In this document: positions 9,683 through 19,364 of the stretch, piece by piece
Position numbering within the stretch: position 1 is the first letter of the stretch
Layout: every line of letters begins with the position of its first letter
Assembly (NCBI RefSeq): GCF_030272615.1
Contig: NC_081407.1
Location: 153,843,048-153,907,047, forward strand
Length of the DNA stretch: 64,000 nucleotides
Direction: 5' to 3'
Source of the DNA: Cryptomeria japonica
Lineage: Eukaryota; Streptophyta; Pinopsida; Cupressales; Cupressaceae
Made by a program: the position numbers and the translations under genes
The notes under the pieces: generated by a model
Database searches by the model: none
Told to the model about the DNA's origin: nothing
The model's input: the letters and a program-made list of their open reading frames with translations, nothing else

Positions 9683-10048
9683 ATGGGCCTACCCGTTGGT
9701 GAGGTGAACCCGGAGGTCGACGATGCCCAAACAGAACTCTACGTAGGAGAAGACACTGCGACGAGAGAATTTTCGATTCTACTCCAAGTAGCCATTCAGA
9801 CCTACGTGCGACGAGAGTCGGCGGAGGCGGAAGTCCCACTAAGTGCCGTGTGGACAGCGTTGGAAGTGAGTCCGGAGGTAAATCGGTTGATGAACCATCT
9901 CCCCCGATTGCTAGCACAAGCATCGTTGGCACAACAAGCTCGCCTGGAGGAGATTGCCCAGGAAGAGCGACGCCAACAAATTTTGCAGCAGTACGAGGAA
10001 TGGGAAGTAGAACGAGATGGTGCTAGGTCAGGGGCATTTGAACCGTGA
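9683..10048 (+). CDS. G1 leader ORF1, small protein of unknown function
   Basis: A 121-residue frame from ATG 9683 to TGA 10046-10048, placed before gag. It begins MGLPVGEVNPEVDDAQTE. The second half (about residues 75-110) is rich in Ala, Gln, Glu and Arg and predicted by eye to be helical or coiled-coil (QARLEEIAQEERRQQILQQY). G2 keeps the same start (MGLPVGEINPEADDVQTE) at 56942 but lost about 90 internal residues. An open frame with a conserved start in two diverged elements suggests real coding use. No known domain recognised. It is in the same phase as gag-pol, 141 bases upstream, with stops between, so it is not simply a gag extension. The ATG is chosen because the frame has no earlier one. 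Confidence 0.55.
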   Translation: MGLPVGEVNPEVDDAQTELYVGEDTATREFSILLQVAIQTYVRRESAEAEVPLSAVWTALEVSPEVNRLMNHLPRLLAQASLAQQARLEEIAQEERRQQILQQYEEWEVERDGARSGAFEP

Positions 10049-10189
10049 GCCATACGGGGCGGAATAAAAGAACACTTATTGTAATAATTATGTCATATTG
10101 TTGGCATAAACTTGTTTTCCACATTATGAATGAATAAAAGTGTTCTACTTTTTATGTCATTAAGTATATAGAAAGCGGTCTGGGAATTA
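10049..10189 (+). other. Spacer between ORF1 and gag-pol with inverted repeat
   Basis: AGAACACTTATT near 10069 can pair with AATAAAAGTGTTCT near 10135, with a loop of about 50 bases. The counterpart in G2 (57035-57159) does not keep this pairing, so function is doubtful. Confidence 0.4.
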
Positions 10190-13100
10190 ATGCCCAATAC
10201 ACTGAATAAAGACAAAAACAAGCCACAATATATAGATGAACGTGCAGTAGCCCAACGTGCCTTGATCCTTGAACAGCAAGCGGAAAGGCGACAGAGGTAT
10301 AAGCGAAGAGAGGAGGAACGCTCCGAAGGGGACGGTGAGGCCAGCGGCCACCCACGGAGTCGGGAGGAGTTACTTGCGGAAACCCACCGTAGGATAGAGT
10401 GTACCAAAACTCAGTTGAGGGATTTGAGGGACTTGCCACACACACCAGAGGCTAGGAAAACTCCAAGGAGTGGGGAGGAGGCAGAAGAGGGAGAAGACAC
10501 CGGGGCTGCCAGGAGTGTCGGAGGGACACCGGGGCACGGCGGTCAAGCACCCCTTATAGGATCTGACCCATCCGGAGTAGGACAACAGCCACCAGTAGTA
10601 AAAAGGCAAGGTATGGCACAAAAACAAAAACTTCCAAAGTTCCATGGGGATGGGAAAGAAGACCCTGTCCGCCACTGTCGCACGTGTGAAACAATTTGGG
10701 GAGCGAATGGTGTTACCGATGAGGACGAGTGGGTAACACAGTTTCCCGCAACCCTGAGGGGCGTAGCCATCGACTGGTTTTCGGATGCGGATAAGGCTAA
10801 AATTGGCACATGGGCAGACCTAAAGAAGGAATTTCAAGCAGAGTTTCGTCTCCTAAGAGACGATAATGAGATCGTAGCCGAAATCTACGACACGAAACAG
10901 AGGAAGGACGAGACTGTCCGAACCTACAGCCGGCGGCTCAAAGAGCTGCTAGGAAAGATGGAGAACCAGCCGGCAGACGGACTGAAAAAACGGTGGTTCG
11001 TGGAAGGTCTGAAGAAATCCCTTAGACGAAAAATGAAGATAGTACCTCCTCCTTCATATTCGGACGCCTATAACAGGGCAATGGATTTAGAAAGTGAACA
11101 GAAGACGTCCAAGAAGAAGAAAAATAAATCCTCGACGGACGATGATTCCTCTTCGGACAAAAGTGATAGTAGTGATGACGACTCTAATCGGAAGGTACGG
11201 GCTCTCCAAAAAGATATGGAGCGAATGATGAGAGAGATAAAGGCAACAAAAGGAAGCACAAGCAAGGGCGACGAAGGGGAGTTATGGTGCACGGACTGCC
11301 GTACCGACGGACACACCAAGTGGTCTTGTCCGAAAAAAGCATTTTGTGATATTTGTCAGATTGCCGGACACCTTACCAAGGAGTGTCCGTACAATATGAG
11401 GACCCGTAGCCAACAGGTTCTCTTTACAGAACCATCTGCGTCAGCCGGCACGTCCCAGCCTACGAGCAACAACGCCTCGTCTGGCGGCTACCGAAGCAAC
11501 AGGCGAGGAAGAGGCAATAATAACAATACGAATAATAGAAGCCGAATCCAATACGACGCTAAAGGGCGGCCGATGATACAATGCCGAGCTTGCAATCACT
11601 GGGGGCATTTCGCCAGAGACTGTACGGTGGAGGAAGCACCACAAAAGCTTTGCAAGTGGTGCGGTCCGGGGGACCATGATGATGGCAATTGTCCCAAATC
11701 TGGCGTGAACCTATTGAATGTAGAAACGGAGGATGCACTCGCCATAACAAGGTCCAAGACGAAAGCAGCCACTTATCCAGACCCCCGTACGGAAAAACGA
11801 AAGGCACTGGAGGCACGAGCGGAATTGGAGAAGGAGATGTTAAGGAGCAAGGATGCACAAAGGCTGGCGGGTACTTCTCACTCTGAAGGAGAAACAAACA
11901 TTATAAACCAACTGTTACAGGTCGAGATACCTGTCAAAATGAAGGACCTCCTGGAAAGTATGCCGCACTTGCGAGCGACGTTGTTGCAATCCGCAATAAT
12001 AACCCCAGTAGGCCAACCAATACATGGCAAGGACAACCTTGGCGAGACAGCAGCAGACCCATTAACCCTGACGATCAATAATGGGAGACACCCAGCAGTG
12101 GTGGAAATGGGTATATTAGGCACCATCTTGACCGACACAATTGTCGACGGTGGGTCGGGAGTAAATGTCTTGCCAGAGGAAACATGGAAAAAATTGGGTA
12201 AACCTACTCTCTGGCCGTCCACCTTTAATTTATTGGGAGCAGACCAACACGGCATCAAGCCGCTTGGCACACTCATGGCGCAACTAGTGACGATCGGAAC
12301 ACAACCGTTCGTCTTGAATTTTGTGGTCATCCCATTGAAGAAGAAGGGGTACGACGCCATCCTCGGCAGAGGCTGGCTGGTGGCGGCCAAAGCAAACCAC
12401 AATTGGAAGAAGAACACCTTGTCCATGGAAAAGGCTGGCCGAAGGTATACCATTGACCTCAAAACTCAACTGGTCAGTGAAGAATTGGCGTTAGAGTCAG
12501 AGTCCGACGGAGACGATACCGACAAAGGAAAAGAGGGCAGGGAACCAGATGACGAAGGCATCCTAGGAATTCAAGCCTGTTCTGAGGATGAGACGGATTC
12601 TTTGAGAGGGCTCTTCCATTGGCAAATGGAAGACTATGAATTATTGTACGGGTGCAATATGTTGGGGATTGAAGGACCTGACATGAACGAGTTTCCGCCA
12701 GAGTACGGACAATACAAGGAAGGGGATGTCCCTGTGGATGACGCACCAGCGCACCAGTTTGACAAAAGTAAGCCCATAAGGTACGAAGAATCTGCACTTC
12801 AAGTTACAAACCTTGGGGAAACTTCAGAACAGAAAAATATTCTGGTCGGCGACGACTGGAATCCTGTCTTAAAGACGGCGGCGTTCAAAATCTTCACAGA
12901 ATACAAAGATGTGTTCGCTTGGACATATAAGGACCTCAAGGGGGTACCACAAGAACTTTGTGTACATCGGATCCCTCTGGTTCCCGGAGCCGTGCCCGTA
13001 CGGAAGAGGCCATACAGGATGAACAAAAATTATGCGGCCAGGGTAAATAATGAAATTGACCGCATGCTCGAATCAGGGATTATCTTCAAGGTCCAAACGA

Positions 13101-15634
13101 GTGAATGGGTATCACCCATTGTGATATCCTTGAAAAAGGAGGCTGATCAGATAAGAATCTGTGTAGACTTCAGGTGTTTGAATGCTGTCACAATTAAAGA
13201 TCCATTTCCCATACCATTCACAGACACCATCCTCGAGGAAGTCGCGGGTCATGAAATTTATTCGTTTATGGATGGATTCTCCGGATACAATCAAATTTCC
13301 ATTGCAGAGGAGGACAAATTGAAGACCACCTTTGTCGTAGAAGATGGCGTCTATGCATACAACCGGATGCCATTCGGGTTGTGCAACGCGCCAGCTACCT
13401 TTCAACGGATAATCCTCCATATCTTCGATAAAATGTCCGTAGGAAACTTCAAAGCATTCTTGGATGATTGGTCCATTTACAGCACGGAGGAGGCACATCT
13501 GGCCGCACTTGGCGAATGCATGGAGAGATGCCGACGAGCGCGCCTCGCCCTAAATCCCAAGAAATGCAGATTCATGGTGCCTCAGGGCAAGTTACTAGGG
13601 CACATCGTCTGCAAGGCTGGACTGAAGACGGACCCTGACAAAATACGAGTCATTGTGGAGATGAAGGCGCCCGACGATGTCACCGGCGTTAAGTCATTTC
13701 TTGGACACATCGGGTATTATAGGCGGTTTATTAAGAACTTTGCCCAAATATCATACCCACTTGATAAGTTGACACGAAGGGGGGAGCCGTACGTCTGGGG
13801 GACGGCCCAAGAAGAGGCTTTTCAAGAGTTAAAATCACGATTGGTGGTTGCGCCAATCTTGACATACCCAGACTGGGACAAAGAATTCCATGTACATGTC
13901 GACGCATCCAACTTCGCCATAGGGGCCACCCTGGCACAGGTCGGCAGCCACGGGCTGGACCACCCAGTATATTTTGCAAGTCGACTCTTGTCAAACGCGG
14001 AGAGGAACTACAGCACGACGGAGAGAGAAGCCCTCGGCATGGTATACTCCGTCCAAAAATTCCGACATTATTTATTGGCGACACCATTCACATTTTATGT
14101 GGATCACCAGGCGTTGATGTATTTGGTGAACAAGCCAATCATCCAGGGGCGGATTAGTCGATGGCTGTTGCTGTTACAAGAATTTACATTCAACATCATT
14201 GTCAGACCTGGCAGGAGCCACGTCATAGCCGACCAGCTATCACGGATCAAGTCGGGAGAGCCGGCCAAAGGCATTAGCGAGGATTTTCCGGACACCCATC
14301 TTTTCCGCATTGCCATCCTTCCTCATTGGTACACGAGTGTGGGTGAATATCTATCAACATCAAAATTTCCGAAGGAAATGCCACCAGGTGAAAGACGGAA
14401 ACTTGTATTAAGAAGCCGAACATTCCAACTTATAAATGGTCTTCTCTACAAAATGGGACCTGACCAGATCCTACGACGATGTGTCTTGGAAGAGGAAATC
14501 CCAGGAGTATTGAGAGAAGCCCATGAAGGGGCTGCTGGAGGACATATGGGACCGGATACGACAGCAAGGAAGGTTCTACTAGCTGGCTTGTGGTGGCCGA
14601 CACTGCATAATGACGCCAGAGAATGGGTGACAAGTTGTGATACATGTCAGCGTGCGGGGCGACCATTAAAGAGGGATTTCATGCCACTTAACCCGGCGCA
14701 TGCTCAAGAGTTGTTCGAAAGATGGGGGTTAGACTTCGTTGGTCCATTGAAACCGAGTCGCGCCCGACGATGTAGATACATTGTCGTGGCGACAGAATAT
14801 TTGACCAAATGGGTCGAAGCCAGGGCGTTGGCAGACAACTCCGCCGTCAGCACGGCGAAATTCATTTATGAACAGATTATCACCCGGTACGGAATACCGA
14901 TTCAACTGACAAGTGATAGAGGGGGGCACTTTGTAAATCATATTGTTCGACTACTGACAACCGAGTTCAAAATTTTTCATTCTCTATCGAGTCCGTACTA
15001 TCCCAGGGCAAACAGTCAGGCTGAGGCAACCAACAAAATCATCGTGTCGGTAATTTATAAGTCCTGTGGGGTGGAAAGAGAAGACTGGGAAGAGCGTCTG
15101 CCTTCGGTACTTTGGGCGTACCGCACAACTTACAAAGTAACCACCGGGCAGACACCTTTCCAATTAATGTATGGCCAGGAGGCTGTGGTACCGATCGAAT
15201 TCATGGTGCCAAGTCTCAGAATCGCTATTGACAACAAGCTAGGCGACATGGAAAGCCTTCGAGAGAGACTATACGCCTTAAATAAATTGGATGAAAGACG
15301 GACAATGGCACAATGGGTGACAGACGTGGCCCAGCAACGCAGGAAATACTGGCATGACCAACACATTTGGCGGGCGAGGTTCACGCCAGGCCAATTAGTC
15401 CTAAAGTATAACGGAAAGAACGAGATTAAGCCCGGCAAGTTCAAAGTGAAGTGGCTAGGCCCTTACAGGATCCGAGAGGTCGCAGCCAATGGATCCGTCA
15501 AGCTCTCGACCCTCGACGGACAGGAAATCCTAGAGGGCGTCAATGGGTCGAAACTAAAAGTGTATCACCAGAGGGTGGAAGCGCGCAGGAGCAGCCCGAC
15601 AGGAGGCGCACAGTCGCAGTCAGGCAATAAATGA
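10190..15634 (+). CDS. gag-pol: G1 gag-pol polyprotein (1814 aa), apparently intact
   Basis: One open frame from ATG 10190. Capsid-type gag (Retrotrans_gag) lies at about residues 154-257. Four CCHC zinc knuckles start at residues 367, 386, 465 and 488 (CTDCRTDGHTKWSC, CDICQIAGHLTKEC, CRACNHWGHFARDC, CKWCGPGDHDDGNC). Aspartic protease has VDGGSG with Asp 653. Reverse transcriptase spans about 934-1130, with F-L-D-D at 1090-1093. RNase H has Asp 1238 and Asp 1305. Integrase has H1445/H1452/C1483/C1486 and the triad D1515, D1576, E1612 with exact D-x35-E spacing. A GPY motif lies near 1757, and there is no chromodomain. All catalytic residues I can check are present. Gag and pol are one frame without a frameshift. 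The copy is plausibly autonomous or was until recently. Confidence 0.95.
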   Translation: MPNTLNKDKNKPQYIDERAVAQRALILEQQAERRQRYKRREEERSEGDGEASGHPRSREELLAETHRRIECTKTQLRDLRDLPHTPEARKTPRSGEEAEEGEDTGAARSVGGTPGHGGQAPLIGSDPSGVGQQPPVVKRQGMAQKQKLPKFHGDGKEDPVRHCRTCETIWGANGVTDEDEWVTQFPATLRGVAIDWFSDADKAKIGTWADLKKEFQAEFRLLRDDNEIVAEIYDTKQRKDETVRTYSRRLKELLGKMENQPADGLKKRWFVEGLKKSLRRKMKIVPPPSYSDAYNRAMDLESEQKTSKKKKNKSSTDDDSSSDKSDSSDDDSNRKVRALQKDMERMMREIKATKGSTSKGDEGELWCTDCRTDGHTKWSCPKKAFCDICQIAGHLTKECPYNMRTRSQQVLFTEPSASAGTSQPTSNNASSGGYRSNRRGRGNNNNTNNRSRIQYDAKGRPMIQCRACNHWGHFARDCTVEEAPQKLCKWCGPGDHDDGNCPKSGVNLLNVETEDALAITRSKTKAATYPDPRTEKRKALEARAELEKEMLRSKDAQRLAGTSHSEGETNIINQLLQVEIPVKMKDLLESMPHLRATLLQSAIITPVGQPIHGKDNLGETAADPLTLTINNGRHPAVVEMGILGTILTDTIVDGGSGVNVLPEETWKKLGKPTLWPSTFNLLGADQHGIKPLGTLMAQLVTIGTQPFVLNFVVIPLKKKGYDAILGRGWLVAAKANHNWKKNTLSMEKAGRRYTIDLKTQLVSEELALESESDGDDTDKGKEGREPDDEGILGIQACSEDETDSLRGLFHWQMEDYELLYGCNMLGIEGPDMNEFPPEYGQYKEGDVPVDDAPAHQFDKSKPIRYEESALQVTNLGETSEQKNILVGDDWNPVLKTAAFKIFTEYKDVFAWTYKDLKGVPQELCVHRIPLVPGAVPVRKRPYRMNKNYAARVNNEIDRMLESGIIFKVQTSEWVSPIVISLKKEADQIRICVDFRCLNAVTIKDPFPIPFTDTILEEVAGHEIYSFMDGFSGYNQISIAEEDKLKTTFVVEDGVYAYNRMPFGLCNAPATFQRIILHIFDKMSVGNFKAFLDDWSIYSTEEAHLAALGECMERCRRARLALNPKKCRFMVPQGKLLGHIVCKAGLKTDPDKIRVIVEMKAPDDVTGVKSFLGHIGYYRRFIKNFAQISYPLDKLTRRGEPYVWGTAQEEAFQELKSRLVVAPILTYPDWDKEFHVHVDASNFAIGATLAQVGSHGLDHPVYFASRLLSNAERNYSTTEREALGMVYSVQKFRHYLLATPFTFYVDHQALMYLVNKPIIQGRISRWLLLLQEFTFNIIVRPGRSHVIADQLSRIKSGEPAKGISEDFPDTHLFRIAILPHWYTSVGEYLSTSKFPKEMPPGERRKLVLRSRTFQLINGLLYKMGPDQILRRCVLEEEIPGVLREAHEGAAGGHMGPDTTARKVLLAGLWWPTLHNDAREWVTSCDTCQRAGRPLKRDFMPLNPAHAQELFERWGLDFVGPLKPSRARRCRYIVVATEYLTKWVEARALADNSAVSTAKFIYEQIITRYGIPIQLTSDRGGHFVNHIVRLLTTEFKIFHSLSSPYYPRANSQAEATNKIIVSVIYKSCGVEREDWEERLPSVLWAYRTTYKVTTGQTPFQLMYGQEAVVPIEFMVPSLRIAIDNKLGDMESLRERLYALNKLDERRTMAQWVTDVAQQRRKYWHDQHIWRARFTPGQLVLKYNGKNEIKPGKFKVKWLGPYRIREVAANGSVKLSTLDGQEILEGVNGSKLKVYHQRVEARRSSPTGGAQSQSGNK

Positions 15635-15770
15635 AAATGAAAAAAATATATAAAGGAAAAATAGAAAAAAATTGAAAAAAATTGAAAAAAATATATAAAG
15701 GAAAAATTGAAAAAAAAATTGAAAAAAAAATAAAAAAATAGAAAAAAATTGGAAAAAGGGAGAAAAAGGC
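15635..15770 (+). repeat. A-rich simple-sequence spacer after G1 pol
   Basis: Runs of GAAAAAAATTGAAAAA and ATATATAAAGGAAAAA follow the pol stop. The Phe-rich minus-strand frames across it come from the A-runs. Confidence 0.8.
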
Positions 15771-15960
15771 ACCACCGTGCGGTGGCCACGTAGTGGCACC
15801 ACCGTGCGGTGGCACCACCCACGGTGGGAACCACCGTGCGGTGGACACCACCCACGGTGGACACCACCGTGCGGTGGCACCACCGACGGTGGGACCACCG
15901 ACGGTGGGACCACCGACGGTGGGACCACCGACGGTGGAAGCCACCGTGCGGTGGCAGCCG
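15771..15960. repeat. Array of short palindromes CCACCG..CGGTGG in G1
   Basis: At least twelve small palindromes lie back to back. Types are CCACCGTGCGGTGG (6-base arms, TG loop), CCACCGACGGTGG (6-base arms, one-base loop) and CCACCCACGGTGG. Four copies of the second type repeat with a 15-base period. G2 has a related array at the same place (60340-60650). Open frames over it (Gly/Thr or Pro/Val repeats) exist on both strands and are by-products of the repeat. Confidence 0.9.
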
Positions 15961-16340
15961 CGGGTTATAAAAGCCGCACAAAGCGCAAAGGATATAAAAC
16001 GGAGAACACAGCACGCGAAGCACAAAGCGCAAAGGATATAAAACGGAGACACCGCACGAAGCAAAGGCTCCGCACGAAGACAGAGGCACCGCACAGCGAA
16101 GCAAAGGAAACAAAGGCACCGCACAGCGAAGCACGCGAAGCAAAGGAAACAAAGGCTCCGCACGAGACAGAGGCACCGCATAGCCACGCCTGCACCAGCC
16201 GCGCCTACACCGCACAGCCGCGCCTACCGAAGGGAGATAAAACGCCGAAGGAAAATAAAACGGAGCAAGACAAGCTACCGTGCGGTAGAAGGAAGAATTT
16301 TGGGCGAAGGAGATAGCTACCGTGCGGTAGAAGGAAGAAG
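15961..16340 (+). repeat. Degenerate direct repeats in the G1 spacer
   Basis: GCGCAAAGGATATAAAACGG occurs twice (15987, 16027). CGAAGCAAAGGAAACAAAGG recurs near 16097 and 16137. CTACCGTGCGGTAG, a palindrome with 6-base arms, occurs twice (16275 and 16317) each followed by AAGGAAGAA. I see no coding evidence. Confidence 0.75.
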
Positions 16341-16459
16341 GGGGATTCTGTCGTAAAAAAAATAAAATACGCACCGCACAGTCTTCGTTCTTCGGTGCCT
16401 GGAGGCAGTTAGCCGTTTTTTTACTACAGCTAAAATCAAGAATCAGTTACAGGAAGCTA

Positions 16460-18925
16460 ATGGAGTCGGCGGGAAAAAGAAACTGGAAAAAACAATTGCA
16501 GGATAGCAGCCATAGGAAGCCGGATGCACGTATTCTCCCTTCAGGTGTTCGAATAGCAGGCGGCACGATGGAAGCCGGGCAGAAGAAAAAAACACCACAG
16601 CAGCCCACTGTACGAGGGAAGAACACCTCCACTTCACAGAATATCACTTTTGAGGGATTGAATGGGGTGGAATGTCGGAAATGGTGGCAAGACACGCCGG
16701 ATGATAATTTGGTGAAAACAAGTCTTCGCCGAGCAGGGGTAGAATGGGCTATACGGATGCCTGTGTTCGCCATTCGCGAGTACGAGGGAGCATTGCGATA
16801 TATGGTTGATACCTTTGATAGCCGCTCACGGACGAGCACATTTGAGTATTTGGGGAAGGATATCACCATATCCTTCAAACCTACAGATTTCACCAGAGTA
16901 TTTGGCATCCCAGGCATACATGGCAAGAAAGTGGACTTGAAGCCGAAGAAGATGACACGGGAAGAAAAGGAACATTGGATTAGGCGAGTGTCCCGAGACT
17001 TGACCCCCGCAGAGTTGGCGAGCATCGTAGACGCCACAAAGGGTCGTGGGATGCGCAGGTCCTTTGTCGGAGAGGGTCACTGACGATGCATTATGGACGT
17101 CATCAAAAGCAGGTTGACAGGGTCGGGTAGGGCATCAGACATCGCTCTACCACAGATAGTATTGATGAACGGGTTGATGAACGAAGTCGTCTATGATTGG
17201 GCTACCTTGCTATCCGAGCGGATGTGCGCCTTCTTGATGATGGAGCAGCGCACCTTTTACATGCCCCACTATGCCATTGGACTGTTCTTGGAGGCTACGC
17301 GGGAAGCAGTGCCAGAGGATGAGTTGGAGGTACGGCCACAGGGACCCTTGGCGGAGGGTGAGCCTCCTATCATGCATTGGCGACATCTGGATATAGGACA
17401 CTCTTCCGCAAAGCGGAAGCGGGTATTAGAGACCACCGCAGCAGAACCAGATAGTGGGCGAGAAACTTCTAGCAGTGCAGAGGATTCCGAGGATTCAGAG
17501 GATGAGGACGACAGTAGTAGTCGGGCCACAGACGAGGGGAGGATGGAGCCCGCTGGAGAGCGAGTGTTGTTTGCACCACCCACACTCCCACTTGGCACAC
17601 TTGTGGGGTCGTCCGCGGGCAGTACTTCGATTCCGGCATTTGGACAGAGCCGCACGCCCGTTACACTTAGGCCCATGCAGCCGGCCGCAGCACCTTCCGT
17701 CATACCAGCCGCAGGACCGACTCCCGCAGAGGCATGTACCGACAGCACGGCAGAGTTGTGTGGTCCACCGAAGGGAGGCGTGGCAGAGGAGATGGTTGAG
17801 ACGGAGCCTCAGGTACGACTGGACGTCGTGCGATCCGATGCAGTAGTGACGGTTGCTGCCTCCTTGTTGGAGGAGCCCATCGCGGGACATGTTTCTGAGG
17901 GGGAGAGAGGGTCGGAGGTGTTGAGTGCAGTTCCATCGCTGGCGGCTATGGGGAGTTGGCTGACCCGGAGATTCCAGATGACAGTGACGCCACCCGTAGG
18001 AGCAGCTGTACTGTCACCTCGGCAAGAGCCTCCCACTGAGGTGGTGGATCTGGAGGATTCCTCGGCGGAGACGCAGGCACTAGCAGAGGGACAGGTCCTT
18101 GGAGAGGGTGTTCCTACCGGCCCAGAGCAGGCGACTGCTACACTTGAGGGGGCGGGGGAGACACCATTGGGCCAGCAGGGTGCAGTTGGTGTGGTTGAGG
18201 AGACTTTTGAGTTACCCCGTGGGCTTCCTGTACCTACATCGGGGCTAGATGGAGAGGATATTGAGGTTTATCTAGCAGATATGGTGACGAGGGGTCGGCG
18301 AGTGGTGGCCACAGCTCAGACACGGGCTCTACAGCAGGTCGTGGAGGAATTAGAGCAGGTCCTCCAGTTTATGCGAGAGGGCTGTCCCGCAGCTTTCACC
18401 TCATGTTTTGAGGCACGAGGGTGGCCAGTTACCCAGACGGATGCGATGTTGGAGGCTTGGCGTGTGCCTCAGCCCGTCGTGGAGAGTAGAGTGACGACTC
18501 TCGTCCGGGAGATTGAGCAGGTTTACAGGGAGGCCTACTATGCCTTACGCCAGACACAGCATGAGTCCGCGGTTCGCGAGGCTGCTCGCGTGGAGTTGGA
18601 GCAGGACATGGCCAGGCAACAAGCCTCATGGGCAGCCGAGAGATCAGAGTTGGTCGCACAGCTTGAGGCAGCCCGCGCAGAGAAGGTTGCCGTGGACGCC
18701 CGTCTTTCAGAGGAACAGAGTGCGCGGAGTCTAGTCCAGCAGGAGTTAGATGTTGTTCAGGCTCAGTTGGTTCGCATGACGGAGTCCGCCGATACCAAGG
18801 AGAGGGAGCTCCTGGAAGCTGCGCTTATGGTGAAGACTGCCTTAGAGAAGGTGTTGGTAGCAGAGCGGGATGTGGCAGCGCGCACCCAGCAGGTCTATGA
18901 GCTCCGCGCCCGCCTGGTGGCCTAG
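16460..18925 (+). pseudogene. G1 3' ORF2: globular head plus long coiled coil, one in-frame TGA
   Basis: An 821-codon frame from ATG 16460, continuous except for TGA at codon 208 (17081-17083). The part after it could start at ATG 17093. Order: basic N-terminus; a globular part of about residues 60-300 with TFEYLGKDITISFKPTDFTR, VFGIPG and later YMPHYAIGLFLEA; acidic Ser/Asp/Glu tract near 336-354; low-complexity Pro/Ala/Glu linker; coiled coil from about 628 to the end. The head resembles, in style, the plant-transposon ORFs often found beside gypsy pol genes; no exact family recognised. I see no signal peptide or membrane segment, so it is unlike Env. The TGA replaces what would be CGA in a CpG, fitting a single deamination; readthrough is possible but unproven. 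G2 keeps only part of the coil. Confidence 0.7.
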
Positions 18926-19027
18926 ACACCTGCATCGCACCCTTCGACTTCAGGGACGCTTCCTCAGCCCCCTCCTTGACTTCCTCTTGGTTGTATATTT
19001 ATATTACATTGTCTCCATTTTGTTGTT

Positions 19028-19044
19028 AGTCGTCGGAGACGACT
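19028..19044 (+). promoter_or_regulatory. Conserved hairpin upstream of the G1 purine tract
   Basis: AGTCGTC GGA GACGACT has a perfect 7-base stem with a 3-base loop. It sits 10 bases before the polypurine tract. G2 has the same stem lengthened by one pair and a 4-base loop (61629-61648) in a region where the two elements are otherwise diverged. A role in RNA packaging, stability or plus-strand priming is inference. Confidence 0.65.
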
Positions 19045-19053
19045 TCTTTTTTT

Positions 19054-19064
19054 GGGGGGGATGA
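19054..19064 (+). promoter_or_regulatory. Polypurine tract of G1
   Basis: GGGGGGGATGA directly precedes the 3' LTR. G2 has the same tract before its 3' LTR. This is the expected plus-strand primer site. Confidence 0.85.
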
Positions 19065-19359
19065 TGTTATCGGGAAAAAGTGTATAGTTAGTAATGTTAA
19101 TTATCAATAGTTAGTTAGCCCACGGGTAGGTAGTTGGAGTCGCGACGGTTGGGTCGCACCCCTTCGGCAGTCATATATTGTACCACCTTCGGGTGTTGGG
19201 GGGGGAATGTTAGCCGTGTCACATGTAATGTTGGCGACGGATATAATGTGAACATCCTTTGATATTAATGGAAAGCTTATTCTGGTACTTCTTTTATATT
19301 TGCATTGTACATTGCTGTTCAGTTTTTGTATTCTTCCTGTTTACCCAGTGAGGGAAACA
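19065..19359 (+). repeat. 3' LTR of G1
   Basis: 295 bases with two substitutions relative to the 5' LTR. It ends GGGAAACA and is followed by the second AGGAC. Confidence 0.95.
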
Positions 19360-19364
19360 AGGAC
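19360..19364. repeat. Target site duplication AGGAC, right copy (G1)
   Basis: Exact repeat of 9316-9320. The palindromic array of element B continues immediately after it. Confidence 0.95.

Larger units (their letters stand above)
18926..19064 (+). other. G1 3' untranslated region
   Basis: This lies between the ORF2 stop and the 3' LTR. It holds a T-rich stretch, a hairpin and the polypurine tract, described separately. Confidence 0.7.
9321..19359 (+). mobile_element. G1: complete Ty3/gypsy retrotransposon
   Basis: A 10,039-base element with 295-base LTRs, a tRNA-Asp primer site, a small leader frame, an open 1814-codon gag-pol, a repeat-rich spacer, a second long frame and a purine tract before the 3' LTR. 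The AGGAC target duplication is exact. The LTRs differ at 2 of 295 positions (T/G at 9384 and C/T at 9591 in 5' LTR coordinates), so insertion is recent. There is no chromodomain and no second RNase H. The tRNA-Asp primer and the F-L-D-D RT motif resemble the Athila side of plant gypsy elements, but short LTRs and the 3' frame are not typical Athila. Its coding regions are visibly more GC-rich than the DNA around it. Confidence 0.95.

Noticed and set aside
15777-16316. A 179-codon plus-strand frame and 215/269-codon minus-strand frames across the G1 spacer
   Set aside because: They are open on both strands because of CCACCG..CGGTGG and A-run repeats. Composition is Gly/Thr, Pro/Val or Phe runs with no domain.
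16460-18925. Reading the G1 3' frame as an Env-type protein
   Set aside because: Position fits, but I see no signal peptide, no membrane-spanning segment and the C-terminus is a long coiled coil.
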